DNA of 64,000 nt from Rhizobiaceae bacterium. Lineage in GTDB: Bacteria > Pseudomonadota > Alphaproteobacteria > Rhizobiales > Rhizobiaceae. Shown one piece after another: positions 1 through 9,374 of this stretch. Where the stretch lies: assembly GCA_017643025.1 (NCBI GenBank), contig JAEPOG010000004.1, forward strand, positions 416,141-480,140. The letters run 5' to 3'. Each line of letters opens with the position of its first letter. Within the stretch, counting starts at the first letter, position 1. Below the pieces are notes generated by a model. It was not told the DNA's origin. It did not search any database and saw only the letters and a list, made by a program, of their open reading frames with translations. Position numbers and translations under genes: made by a program.

Positions 1-2020
<2,020 letters not shown>

Positions 2021-2527
2021 CGTCCTTCCTCCATTTTCTGCCCCGGAAGGGGCGGTCGACAATCGTTCCGAAGGCACATCGATGCGGCGCGCTTCGGCAT
2101 GGGTCGGCATATCTTTCGAAAAGCCGGAGATGGCCCGACCACCGGAGTGAGTCAAGCAATCTCAATCTATGCGCGTTGCGGTCTCGCGGGTCTTTACCGA
2201 TACCGCGAACCGGCTAACTCCGCACCCGGACGAGACAGACGCCATTATAGGCCAACTTCACCGTCGGGTGCGCACATAAATAAGACAGCACTACTGTCCT
2301 ATATTCTAGATGCCAGAAATCCTTGACCCGCGCAAGACGCATTCATGATGATTCCGGCACCTTCCTGAAAGATTATTTCACTAGAATGCGCATCGCAGAC
2401 ATATTGATGCGCGCCGTTCCTCCTACGCTCCCGTGTCCCATTGTTGCCCGGAACCACGCGCTTGCCACCACGCGCCAAACCCGACACATATCCGGCAGGG
2501 ATTCCATCACTTTCGGGAAAGCGGCGC
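2021..2527. other. Non-coding divergent region between gltB and ltaE
   Basis: About 507 bases without a convincing gene; open frames here lack ribosome sites and recognisable products. It must hold the leftward gltB promoter and the rightward aldolase promoter. The only clear symmetry is GACAG-N5-CTGTC at 2284-2298, next to an AT-rich stretch that could be part of the gltB promoter. Confidence 0.6.
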
Positions 2528-3577
2528 ATGAACTTCGCATCCGACAACTGGGCCGGGGCGCATCCGGCAATCGCCGAGGCGCTTTCCGCCCATGCCGCTG
2601 GTCATGCGCGCGCCTATGGCGACAGCGAACTAGACCAGGCGGTCAGAGCGAAACTCAGCGCGATTTTCGAGCGCGAGGTCTCGGTCTTCTTCGTTGCCAC
2701 TGGCACCGCCGCCAATGGCCTATCGCTGGCTTCGGTGGCGCGACCGGGCGGCGTCGCCTTCGCGCATCGCGAAGCGCATCTGATCGAAGATGAAGGCGGT
2801 GCGCCGGAGTTCCTCACCGGCGGCGCCCGCATCTGCCCGGTCGACGGTGCCATGGGGCGCATCGACACGGAGAAGCTCGAAGCTGCGATCCACCGCTATC
2901 CGCCCGAATTCATCCATGCCGGTCAGCCAATGGCGGTTTCGATCACCCAGGCCACCGAGATAGGCACCATCTACAGCCTGGATGAGATATTGGCGTTAGC
3001 CGGCGTTTGTCGGTCCCACGGACTGCCGCTCCATATGGATGGCGCCCGTTTCGCCAATGCGATGGTTGCACTCGAATGCACGCCTGCGGAAATGACATGG
3101 AAAGCAGGGGTCGATCTGCTTTCATTCGGCGCGACAAAAAACGGCTGCTGGTGCGCCGAGGCGATCGTAGTGCTGAACCCGGATATCGCGGCCGACCTGC
3201 CATTCCTGCGCAAGCGGGCAGCACAACTGTTCTCCAAGTCGCGCTTCATTGCAGCCCAGTTCGATGCCTACCTGACGGATGACCTTTGGCTGAAGACGGC
3301 CAGACATGCCAACCGCATGGCGGAACGGCTTGCGGCCCACATCGATAGCGCCCCACAATTGCGGCTGGCGTGGAAACCGGAAGCGAACGAGGTTTTCGCC
3401 ATCATGCCCGAGGCTATGCATGAACAACTGCAGGCAGCCGGCGTATCGTTCTACCCGTGGCACCCGCCCAAGGGCTTTGACGGCGGAATGGCCGAAGGCA
3501 AAATCCTCACCCGCTTCGTGACCAGTTTCGCGACCACCGAAACCGAGGTCGACAGCTTCGGCGAAGTGATCCGTTAA
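2528..3577 (+). CDS. ltaE: Low-specificity threonine aldolase / beta-eliminating lyase
   Basis: A 349-residue fold-type I PLP enzyme that cleaves L-threonine or allo-threonine to glycine and acetaldehyde. The start is the ATG of MNFASDNWAGAHP, which matches where the family begins; the open frame extends 29 codons upstream but that part has no family features. GDSELDQ near the N terminus, TGTAANGLS (PLP phosphate contact), HMDGARFANA (Asp and Arg near the cofactor) and the Schiff-base lysine in SFGATKNG are all present. Length agrees with the family. It stands alone, divergent from gltB and 154 bases ahead of the bufferin operon. Specificity among L-threonine, allo-threonine and phenylserine cannot be read from sequence. 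Confidence 0.92.
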   Translation: MNFASDNWAGAHPAIAEALSAHAAGHARAYGDSELDQAVRAKLSAIFEREVSVFFVATGTAANGLSLASVARPGGVAFAHREAHLIEDEGGAPEFLTGGARICPVDGAMGRIDTEKLEAAIHRYPPEFIHAGQPMAVSITQATEIGTIYSLDEILALAGVCRSHGLPLHMDGARFANAMVALECTPAEMTWKAGVDLLSFGATKNGCWCAEAIVVLNPDIAADLPFLRKRAAQLFSKSRFIAAQFDAYLTDDLWLKTARHANRMAERLAAHIDSAPQLRLAWKPEANEVFAIMPEAMHEQLQAAGVSFYPWHPPKGFDGGMAEGKILTRFVTSFATTETEVDSFGEVIR

Positions 3578-3731
3578 ACCGTCTGGCTGCGATCACCGGA
3601 CTCAAAACTAAGCGTGACTGCCGGGTGAAGCCCACTCGCGAGCGCTTGATTTCCAATTGAGCATTGCGAGGAGCAGCCTCTCCACATCGGACGTCGTTCC
3701 GGCAAACCCAAATTCTGGAGAGGAGTTCCTC

Positions 3732-4037
3732 ATGTCCACCAAGACAATTGTCAGCGCTGCCTACGTTGCCGGCGCTGTTGCCGCCGCGCTTTCCACGGCA
3801 TCGCTTGTCACCACGACGGGCGCCGTCGCCCAGGAAAAGGAGAAGTGCTACGGCGTCTCCATGGCAGGCAAGAACGATTGCGCCGCCGGACCGGGCACCA
3901 GCTGCGCCGGCACATCCACCGTCGACTATCAGGGCAACTCGTGGACCTACGTCGATGCGGGCACCTGCATGGATATCGACCTGCCGGACGGCCGCATGGG
4001 CTCGCTGGAGCCGCTCGACCGCGACCTGCCGGCGTAA
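3732..4037 (+). CDS. bufA1: BufA-type bufferin precursor (DUF2282), cysteine-rich secreted peptide
   Basis: A 101-residue secreted precursor. Residues 1-33 form a signal peptide, with likely cleavage after AVA-33. The mature part carries four cysteines at 39, 50, 58 and 79, in the DUF2282 spacing (KCYG, NDCAAG, TSCAG, AGTC). In known bufferin systems the linked MNIO enzyme converts cysteines of such precursors to thiooxazole-type rings and the product binds copper in the periplasm. Here a C-terminal stretch of about 20 residues (MDIDLP to DLPA) extends past the last cysteine and is acidic. The ATG at 3732 follows GGAGAGGAG. It is the first gene of a four-gene operon. I see no obvious extracytoplasmic sigma-factor box upstream. 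Confidence 0.9.
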   Translation: MSTKTIVSAAYVAGAVAAALSTASLVTTTGAVAQEKEKCYGVSMAGKNDCAAGPGTSCAGTSTVDYQGNSWTYVDAGTCMDIDLPDGRMGSLEPLDRDLPA

Positions 4038-4063
4038 GCGCACCAACGTACCCCTGGCAGATA

Positions 4064-4087
4064 GCAGGCGCACCCCATCGCGCCTGC
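4064..4087 (+). repeat. Perfect inverted repeat downstream of bufA1
   Basis: GCAGGCGC and GCGCCTGC are separated by eight bases, giving an 8-bp stem 26 bases after the bufA1 stop. There is no T-run, so it is not a classical terminator. Together with the longer hairpin that follows, it would protect or attenuate the bufA1 message. Confidence 0.65.
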
Positions 4088-4100
4088 GTCGGGCGGGGGC

Positions 4101-4137
4101 GGAGAGGCGGAAGGCGCCCTGCGCTTTCTGCCTCTTC
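4101..4137 (+). repeat. 17-bp RNA hairpin between bufA1 and bufB1
   Basis: The left arm 4101-4117 and right arm 4121-4137 pair without interruption over 17 base pairs when three G-U pairs are allowed; the loop is CCT. It lacks a trailing T-run. Placed between the precursor gene and the gene of its enzyme, it is likely to set the ratio of the two products by stabilising the upstream message or slowing polymerase. The pairing is seen directly; the role is inference. Confidence 0.75.
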
Positions 4138-4173
4138 CGATATGATGACCCGATACAAACTGGGGCCGACGCC

Positions 4174-5085
4174 ATGAACAGCCACGTCACGGTTGCCGAG
4201 ACAACCTCGGCACGGTTTTCCAAGTACCCCGTCGACGGCCTCGCGGGCGCCAGTTTCAAGCCCGAGCACTTCGACGCGATCAACGGCGACAGCGCGTTTG
4301 CCGGCTTCCTTGAGGTTCACGCCGAAAACTACATGGGCGACGGCGGCGCGCCGCACCGTCTCCTGACCGCCATGCGCGAGCGCTTTCCGGTTTCCCTTCA
4401 TGGCGTGTGCATGTCGATCGGCGGCCAGGGCGACATCGACGCCGATCACCTTGCCCGGTTTGCCGAACTCGCCCGCCGCTACGAGCCTGCGCTCGTCTCG
4501 GAACACCTCGCCTGGTCGACCCATGACGGTGTGTTCCTGAACGATCTGCTGCCGCTGCCCTACACGGCAGCCACACTGGAACGCGTCTGCGCCCATATCG
4601 ACCAGGTGCAGCAGGCCATCAAACGGCCGATCCTTCTGGAAAATCCGTCGACCTATCTGCTTTTCGAAGAGTCGACCTATTCCGAGACCGATTTTCTCGA
4701 CGAGATCGTCGAGCGCACGGGTTGCGGCCTGCTGCTCGACGTCAACAACGTCTTCGTCTCGGCGACCAACCACGGCACGTCGGCGATGGACTATCTGTCC
4801 GAGTTCCCGCTGGAGCATGTCGGCGAAATCCACCTCGCGGGCCACGCCGAGCAGGACGATGGCGAAGGGCACAAGCTGTTGATCGACAGTCATGACGGGC
4901 CGGTCGCCGACGCCGTCTGGAAGCTTTTTGAGATCGTGATCAGCCAGTGCGGCCCGATCCCGACGCTGGTCGAATGGGACAACGATGTGCCGGACTGGCC
5001 GGTATTGCGGGCCGAGGCCGCCGCCGCCCGCGCGATACTAGACCGCCACGCGCAGTCCTACATGCTCGGCCGCCGCCATGCCTGA
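4174..5085 (+). CDS. bufB1: MNIO-family (DUF692) multinuclear iron oxidase, bufferin-modifying enzyme
   Basis: A 303-residue TIM-barrel enzyme of the DUF692/MNIO family. Known members use a two- or three-iron site and oxygen to rearrange cysteine residues of RiPP precursors. Likely metal ligands lie in [38 protein letters not shown] and LVEWDNDVP, the expected order for the family. The ATG at 4174 starts MNSHVTV; the frame is open much further upstream but that part is not family-like and would overlap bufA1. The substrate is almost certainly the precursor one gene upstream. The end overlaps bufC1 by eight bases, pointing to translational coupling. Confidence 0.93.
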   Translation: MNSHVTVAETTSARFSKYPVDGLAGASFKPEHFDAINGDSAFAGFLEVHAENYMGDGGAPHRLLTAMRERFPVSLHGVCMSIGGQGDIDADHLARFAELARRYEPALVSEHLAWSTHDGVFLNDLLPLPYTAATLERVCAHIDQVQQAIKRPILLENPSTYLLFEESTYSETDFLDEIVERTGCGLLLDVNNVFVSATNHGTSAMDYLSEFPLEHVGEIHLAGHAEQDDGEGHKLLIDSHDGPVADAVWKLFEIVISQCGPIPTLVEWDNDVPDWPVLRAEAAAARAILDRHAQSYMLGRRHA

Positions 5086-5842
5086 TTCCGGGCACGAAAG
5101 CGCATTCAGCACTGCTATCCGCGATCCGTATGTACCGACACCTGGCGGCGTGATCAGCGCTTTCGGCGGAGTGCCTGCGAAGCGCTTCGATGTCTACCGC
5201 AACAATGTCACCGTCAGCCTCGTCAAGGCGCTGGCAGAGATATTCCCGGCAGTAAGCCGCATCGTTGGCGAACAGCGCTTTGCCGATCTGGCTCGGTTGT
5301 TTGTCCGCGAGAATCCGCCGAAGTCGCCGCTGCTTTTCAGGTACGGGCGGGAATTCCCGGCCTTCATCGAAAGCTTCGCTCCGGCCAGGTCGATGCCCTA
5401 CCTCGCTGACGTGGCACGGCTGGAACGCGCCTGGCTCGATGCGTTCCACGCAGCCGACGCTGCACCATTGTCGCCCCAGTCCCTAGCAGCGATCCCCCCG
5501 GACAACCTGCCAATTGCCCGTTTCGTGGCGCATCCGGCTGCAGCCCTGACCCGTTCACCATTTGCAGCGGTCACGATTTTCCATACAAATCGCGAAGAGC
5601 GCACCGGCCAGCGCATCGATGCGGGCATTGCGGAGAACGGGCTGGTGACGCGGCCCGGCCACGACGTGGTGGTGCGGTCGGTGCCTGCTGGAACGGCTGC
5701 GTTCCTGAACGCGCTTCTCACCGACGACACGCTTGCCGAGGCTGCCTCAAAAGCAACGGCAGAGGATGCCGAATTCGACCTGTCGGCGGCCATCGGATTG
5801 ATGCTGGAATCCGGCGTGTTTGCCGCGATTGAATCCGGCTGA
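5078..5842 (+). CDS. bufC1: BufC/DUF2063 partner of the MNIO enzyme
   Basis: A 254-residue protein of the DUF2063 (BufC, HvfC-like) family. In characterised MNIO systems such proteins bind the precursor and present it to the DUF692 enzyme. Family features are the helical N-terminal half with [17 protein letters not shown] and [10 protein letters not shown], followed by [16 protein letters not shown], and a beta-rich C-terminal half that would act as the peptide-recognition domain. The ATG at 5078 lies inside the end of bufB1 (overlap of eight bases). Cytoplasmic, no signal peptide. Confidence 0.88.
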   Translation: MPDSGHESAFSTAIRDPYVPTPGGVISAFGGVPAKRFDVYRNNVTVSLVKALAEIFPAVSRIVGEQRFADLARLFVRENPPKSPLLFRYGREFPAFIESFAPARSMPYLADVARLERAWLDAFHAADAAPLSPQSLAAIPPDNLPIARFVAHPAAALTRSPFAAVTIFHTNREERTGQRIDAGIAENGLVTRPGHDVVVRSVPAGTAAFLNALLTDDTLAEAASKATAEDAEFDLSAAIGLMLESGVFAAIESG

Positions 5843-5858
5843 GACTAAGGGGGAACGA

Positions 5859-6458
5859 ATGCGCGCGCTAATCTCGCTCTACGACACGCTCGTCGGCGGG
5901 GTGGAGAGGATCACCCAGGGCTGGTTCTTCGGGCTGTTCGCCCGCTTCATCTTCGCGTCGGTGCTCTATTTCTATTTTCTCAACTCGGCCAAGACCAAGG
6001 TAGGCGACGGCATTCTTGGCTTCTTCGCGATTTCGGACAACGCCTATTACCAGATCGTGCTGCCGGCCGTGGAAGCCGCCAGCGGCGACGTCTCGCAAGT
6101 CGCGTTCTTCCCGTGGGGACTGATGGTTTTCGCAGGCACATATGGCGAATTCATCCTGCCGGTGCTGATCGTGCTCGGGCTTTTCACCCGCATCGCGGCC
6201 GTCGGCATGATCGCCTTCGTGGCAGTCCAGTCCTGGGTGGATATCTACGTGCACCAGTTGGACGCTAAGACGATCGGCGCGATGTTCGATCGGTTCTCCG
6301 ACAGCCTGATTGCCGATCAGCGCCTGCTGTGGCTCTTCCCGTTGGTCTATCTTGCGGTTCGTGGCGCCGGCGCTGTCTCGCTGGACCGGTTACTGCTGCG
6401 ATGGCGCAATAGAAAAGCCGACGACGGCACGCAACCCAGCGGCTTCGCCATCAACTGA
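5859..6458 (+). CDS. DoxX-family membrane protein of the bufferin operon
   Basis: A 199-residue inner-membrane protein with four hydrophobic segments, at roughly residues 22-42, 70-108, 110-132 and 155-178. The fold is that of DoxX/DoxD-like proteins, which regularly accompany DUF692-DUF2063 pairs. Its precise role in these operons is not established; links to respiratory-chain quinones or redox supply have been proposed. The ATG at 5859 follows GGGGGAA and lies 16 bases after bufC1. It is the last gene of the operon; a hairpin terminator follows 18 bases after its stop codon. Confidence 0.87.
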   Translation: MRALISLYDTLVGGVERITQGWFFGLFARFIFASVLYFYFLNSAKTKVGDGILGFFAISDNAYYQIVLPAVEAASGDVSQVAFFPWGLMVFAGTYGEFILPVLIVLGLFTRIAAVGMIAFVAVQSWVDIYVHQLDAKTIGAMFDRFSDSLIADQRLLWLFPLVYLAVRGAGAVSLDRLLLRWRNRKADDGTQPSGFAIN

Positions 6459-6475
6459 TAGCCGCTCCACGTACG

Positions 6476-6506
6476 AAAAAGGCGGTGCCTCTCGGCGCCG
6501 CCTTTT
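6476..6506. terminator. Bidirectional intrinsic terminator between the bufferin operon and hsp20
   Basis: GGCGGTGCC and GGCGCCGCC form a stem around the loop TCTC, flanked by A5 on the left and T4 on the right, so it can stop transcription from both sides. It lies between two convergent units. Confidence 0.88.
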
Positions 6507-6530
6507 CTGTTCCGGTTTGTCCGGCGTTCG

Positions 6531-6995
6531 TTAGGCCGCTTTGGCCTCGATCTGCCGGGCCTTCTTGGAGTCGCCCGCGGCGATCTCGATCTTGCGCGGC
6601 TTCATCTCGTCGGGAATGTTCCGCTTGAGCTCAATGTGGAGCAGCCCGTTCTTGAGCTCGGCGCCCTTCACCTCGACGAAGTCGGCGAGCTGGAAACGGC
6701 GCTCGAAAGCGCGCGCGGCGATGCCGCGATAGAGGAAGTCCTTGTCCTCGCTCGACTCTTCGGTCTTCTCGCCCTTCACCGTCAGCACGTTGCGGTGAGC
6801 CTCGATCGAAATGTCGGACTCGCCGAAGCCGGCGACAGCCATCGAGATGCGGTAGGCGTCTTCGCCGGTGCGCTCGATATTGTAGGGCGGATAGGTCTGG
6901 CCGTTGTCGGGCTGGCCCAGCGTGTCCAGCATGCTGAACAGCCGGTCAAAGCCGACGGTCGAACGGTAAAGGGGGGAAAAATCAACGTGACGCAT
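6531..6995 (-). CDS. Small heat shock protein, Hsp20/IbpA class A
   Basis: A 154-residue ATP-independent holdase. The alpha-crystallin domain covers about residues 33-125: PPYNIERTGEDAYRI, AVAGFGESDI, LTVKGEK, RGIAARAFERRFQLAD and the C-terminal end of the domain NGLLHIELKRNIPDEMKPRKIEI. This arrangement is that of the class A proteins of rhizobia, related to E. coli IbpA/B. The start is MRHVDFSPLYRS at 6995, preceded by GGAGA; the frame is open 35 codons further up, but that stretch is the untranslated leader. Expression is probably controlled twice, by an RpoH-like promoter and by an RNA thermometer in the leader. Confidence 0.95.
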   Translation of the reverse strand: MRHVDFSPLYRSTVGFDRLFSMLDTLGQPDNGQTYPPYNIERTGEDAYRISMAVAGFGESDISIEAHRNVLTVKGEKTEESSEDKDFLYRGIAARAFERRFQLADFVEVKGAELKNGLLHIELKRNIPDEMKPRKIEIAAGDSKKARQIEAKAA

Positions 6996-7097
6996 GTCTG
7001 TTCTCCGTGAAGCAACATGGGTTTGCGTATGGCCTTTTCGCAAAGCGCACTTCGTGCCGCCCGGCAGCAAGGCCAGTGGTCCCTTCTGGCAACCACG
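6996..7097 (-). promoter_or_regulatory. ROSE-like RNA thermometer in the hsp20 leader
   Basis: The last hairpin, at 7000-7016 on the minus strand, reads GUUGCU-UCACG-GAGAAC. UUGCU pairs with the ribosome site GGAGAA and leaves one G unpaired, which is the diagnostic ROSE arrangement. Upstream, GGCCUU pairs with AAGGCC and UUUGCG with CGCAAA in possible alternative stems. Known ROSE elements melt on heat shock and free the ribosome site of rhizobial small heat shock genes. Leader length of about 100 bases fits. Structure was folded by eye only. Confidence 0.68.
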
Positions 7098-7102
7098 CAC
7101 CT

Positions 7103-7132
7103 GATTTGGGTGTCTCCTTTTCCAATTTCAAG
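7103..7132 (-). promoter_or_regulatory. RpoH-type heat shock promoter of hsp20
   Basis: On the minus strand CTTGAA (7132-7127) and CCCAAATC (7110-7103) are 16 bases apart, close to the sigma-32 consensus CTTGAAA and CCCCATNT. A start near 7096 would give the roughly 100-base leader that holds the thermometer. Confidence 0.6.
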
Positions 7133-7291
7133 AACCGGCGTCCGGCCTCGATGAACCGCTGATGAACATCCGTTTCTGACTGCGTTCAGCAACCGCCGGA
7201 TAGCCTGTGACCAACGCTGGAGATCGGCGGCCTACGAAGCCGCCCCTCGAGCCGGAACCGGGTGCAACGTCCCTTCCGCCCGGGTTCGACA

Positions 7292-7327
7292 GGAGGCCGG
7301 GTGTCGCCGAAGGCGAGCCCGGCCTCC
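7292..7327. repeat. Nested perfect hairpin upstream of the lysophospholipase gene
   Basis: GGAGGCCGGG and CCCGGCCTCC form a perfect 10-bp outer stem, and TCGCC-GAA-GGCGA a perfect inner stem. No T-run on either side. It lies in the 425-base gap between the divergent hsp20 and the lysophospholipase gene and could be a transcript end from the left or a repeated palindromic element. No second copy was recognised here. Confidence 0.65.
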
Positions 7328-7420
7328 GTGCTTACCGGCATTCACCGCTTGGTCCGAATGATTTTGCCTTTTTGGCCGCCGCCTTCTAATCAGGCGGGAC
7401 AAACGCACGCTCGGTACGGA

Positions 7421-8389
7421 ATGGAACAGCAGGCGGCACAATTGTTCGAGGTGGACGGCAATCCCCGGCCGTCGAAGGCGGATCATGGCCTGCTGGTCAT
7501 GCGCGACGGGAAGACGATCCGCTACGCCCGTTTCCCGGCTACAGGACGCCCGCTCAAGGGAACGATCATTGTGGTTCAGGGCCGCAACGAGTGCATCGAG
7601 AAGTATTTCGAGACCGTCAGGGACCTGACGGCTCGCGGCTTCGGTGTTCTGACCTACGATCTGCGCGGCCAGGGCGGTTCCGACCGGCTGATCCAGGATC
7701 CGCAGCGCGGTTATGTCGAGAATTTCGACCACTACGTCTCAGACCTCGAGCAAATATTCGAGGAAGTGGCGCTCCCGGACTGCCGCCCGCCCTATTACAT
7801 GCTGGCGCATTCGACCGGCGGATTGATCGCGCTCCTGTCGGCCCCGGCAATGGTGAACAGGGTGCGGCGCATCGTACTCAGCGCCCCGCTGCTGCGCTTC
7901 GCCACGACATCGGTGTCGATGGCGCGTCTGCGGCGCATATCCAGCCTGCTCTATTTCCTGGGCCTCGGGACGCGCTACATGGGCGCCGGGCCACGACCGC
8001 CGGACCCGCCATCCTTCGCCACCAACAAGCTGACGACAGACCGGGCGCGCTACACGCGCAATCAGGCGATCTACCAGGCGCATCCGGAACTCGCGATCGG
8101 CGGGCCGACGGTCGCATGGATACGTGCCGTGTGCAGGGCCGTCGACATCGCGACCGACCCAGAGTTTCTGGCGCGGATCCATATACCCGTGCTGTTCATT
8201 GCCGCCGGCGCCGACGAGGTAGTCTCCACTGCCGCTATCGAGGAATATGCGCAGGCGTTGCGCGCTGGCTCGCTGCTGACTGTCGATGGAGCACGCCACG
8301 AATTGCTGCAGGAAGCCGATATCTACCGCGAGCAGGTGCTGGCGGCCTTCGACGCGTTTATTCCCGGCTCGGACGAAGCGGCGGTCTGA
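7421..8389 (+). CDS. Lysophospholipase / monoacylglycerol lipase-type alpha/beta hydrolase
   Basis: A 322-residue serine hydrolase of the PldB/hydrolase_4 family, which cleaves acyl esters of lysophospholipids or monoglycerides. The N-terminal motif GTIIVVQGRNECIEKY holds the oxyanion region, DLRGQGGSDR follows, the nucleophile serine is in LAHSTGG, the acid is probably the Asp in AAGADEVV and the histidine is in DGARHELLQE. The start at 7421 (MEQQAAQLFEV) is preceded only by a weak ACGGA; the open frame extends 53 codons upstream through a strong hairpin, so the upstream part is not believed. The end faces hisN with two bases between stop codons. Confidence 0.87.
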   Translation: MEQQAAQLFEVDGNPRPSKADHGLLVMRDGKTIRYARFPATGRPLKGTIIVVQGRNECIEKYFETVRDLTARGFGVLTYDLRGQGGSDRLIQDPQRGYVENFDHYVSDLEQIFEEVALPDCRPPYYMLAHSTGGLIALLSAPAMVNRVRRIVLSAPLLRFATTSVSMARLRRISSLLYFLGLGTRYMGAGPRPPDPPSFATNKLTTDRARYTRNQAIYQAHPELAIGGPTVAWIRAVCRAVDIATDPEFLARIHIPVLFIAAGADEVVSTAAIEEYAQALRAGSLLTVDGARHELLQEADIYREQVLAAFDAFIPGSDEAAV

Positions 8390-8391
8390 CT

Positions 8392-9168
8392 TCAGCCGGC
8401 AACCAGAAAAGCGCGCGCTTTCGCATGCAGTTGCGGGGTAGCCGCGGCAATGATGTCGCCCCCACCCTCCGGCCTTTCCCCACCGAAGGTCGTAATCACG
8501 CCGCCTGCGCGCTCGATGATCGGGATCAGCGCGACGATATCGTAAGGTTGCAGCCCTGGCTCGACGACAAGGTCGACATGACCTGATGCAAGCATGGCAT
8601 AGGCGTAACAGTCCGTGCCATAGCGCGCGAGGCGGACCGAACCTTCGAGCCTGTCATAGGCAGGCCGCTTGCCATCGATGAACAGCGCCGGCGTCGTGGT
8701 GCAGATCGTGGCCTCCGACAGTTCGGTGACACCGCTTGCCTTTAGACGCGCCCGCTCTCCCGATTTTTCGAGATATGCGCCGCTTTCGTCGGCGGCGTAG
8801 AGTTCGCCGGTAAAGGGTTGCGACATCATCCCCGCTGTGGCGCGGCCGTTTTCTGTCAGGCCTACGAGCGTTCCCCAGAGCGGCAGGCCGGAAATGAAGG
8901 CGCGCGTGCCGTCGATTGGGTCGATCACCCAGCGGCGGGCGCTGTCGCCGTTGGTGATGCCGAATTCCTCACCCAGAATGCCATCGGCGGGGAAGCGCTC
9001 GCCCAGCAGCGCCCGGATTGCCCGCTCGGCTTCGCGGTCAGCCTCGGTGACAGGGTCGAAGCCATCCGCCAGCTTGTTGTCGATCGCTGGCCGGCGCCGG
9101 AAGCGGCTCAGGGTTTCCCCGGCGGCGGCGTCCGCGAGCACGCGCATAAAGTCCAGCATTTCAGTCAA
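8392..9168 (-). CDS. hisN: Histidinol-phosphatase, inositol monophosphatase family
   Basis: A 258-residue Mg-dependent phosphatase. DPVTEADREAERAIR, GEEFG, WVIDPIDGTRAFISGLP (metal ligands and the phosphate-binding region) and PYDIVALIPIIERAGG are the IMPase signature regions. The form with AFISGLPLWGTLVG is that of the HisN branch, which removes phosphate from L-histidinol phosphate, rather than true inositol monophosphatase; this assignment is by resemblance. The frame begins with TTG at 9168, which has GAGG at a good distance; an ATG three codons later (9159) is the alternative. It is divergent from a small RNA gene starting about 100 bases away. Confidence 0.85.
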   Translation of the reverse strand: MTEMLDFMRVLADAAAGETLSRFRRRPAIDNKLADGFDPVTEADREAERAIRALLGERFPADGILGEEFGITNGDSARRWVIDPIDGTRAFISGLPLWGTLVGLTENGRATAGMMSQPFTGELYAADESGAYLEKSGERARLKASGVTELSEATICTTTPALFIDGKRPAYDRLEGSVRLARYGTDCYAYAMLASGHVDLVVEPGLQPYDIVALIPIIERAGGVITTFGGERPEGGGDIIAAATPQLHAKARAFLVAG

Positions 9169-9233
9169 TGTTGTCGCCTCTTGTCATCTGCTGCCGGTCG
9201 CTGGGGACAGACGGCAAGTCTGTATGCAGCCCG

Positions 9234-9262
9234 CTTGACATTTGTGCATTGCACCATAAACT
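9234..9262 (+). promoter_or_regulatory. Promoter of the small RNA
   Basis: CTTGAC at 9234-9239, a 17-base spacer and TAAACT at 9257-9262 match the rhizobial housekeeping pattern CTTGAC-N17-CTATAT. Transcription would start about base 9269, at the foot of the first RNA hairpin. Confidence 0.72.
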
Positions 9263-9267
9263 CGCCC

Positions 9268-9351
9268 TTAGACAGAGTTTCTGTCTAGCCCTCCTTGGGC
9301 GTTTCCTCCCTAGACTTGGACCGCGTCGTCACCACGATGCGGTCTTTTTTT
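9268..9351 (+). ncRNA. Small RNA of the suhB/mmgR (alpha-r8) type
   Basis: No coding frame, but a complete small transcription unit of about 84 bases. The first hairpin is TAGACAG-AGTTT-CTGTCTA (9269-9287). It is followed by an unpaired region with CCTCCT and TTTCCTCCC, which look like anti-ribosome-site motifs, and then the terminator ACCGCGTCGT-CACC-ACGATGCGGT (9320-9343) with a T7 run. This layout, the sequence around CTTCC-type loops and the position next to an inositol-monophosphatase-family gene fit the suhB/mmgR family (Rfam suhB), known in rhizobia as Hfq-dependent regulators, with MmgR linked to polyhydroxybutyrate storage. The family call is from memory of its pattern. Confidence 0.75.
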
Positions 9352-9374
9352 GTCTTGATTTCAATAAGTTTGCA

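Noticed and set aside
3578..3731. ECF sigma-factor (SigF-like) promoter ahead of the bufferin operon
   Set aside because: I looked for GTAACC/CGAA-type boxes as in Caulobacter and found no convincing pair.
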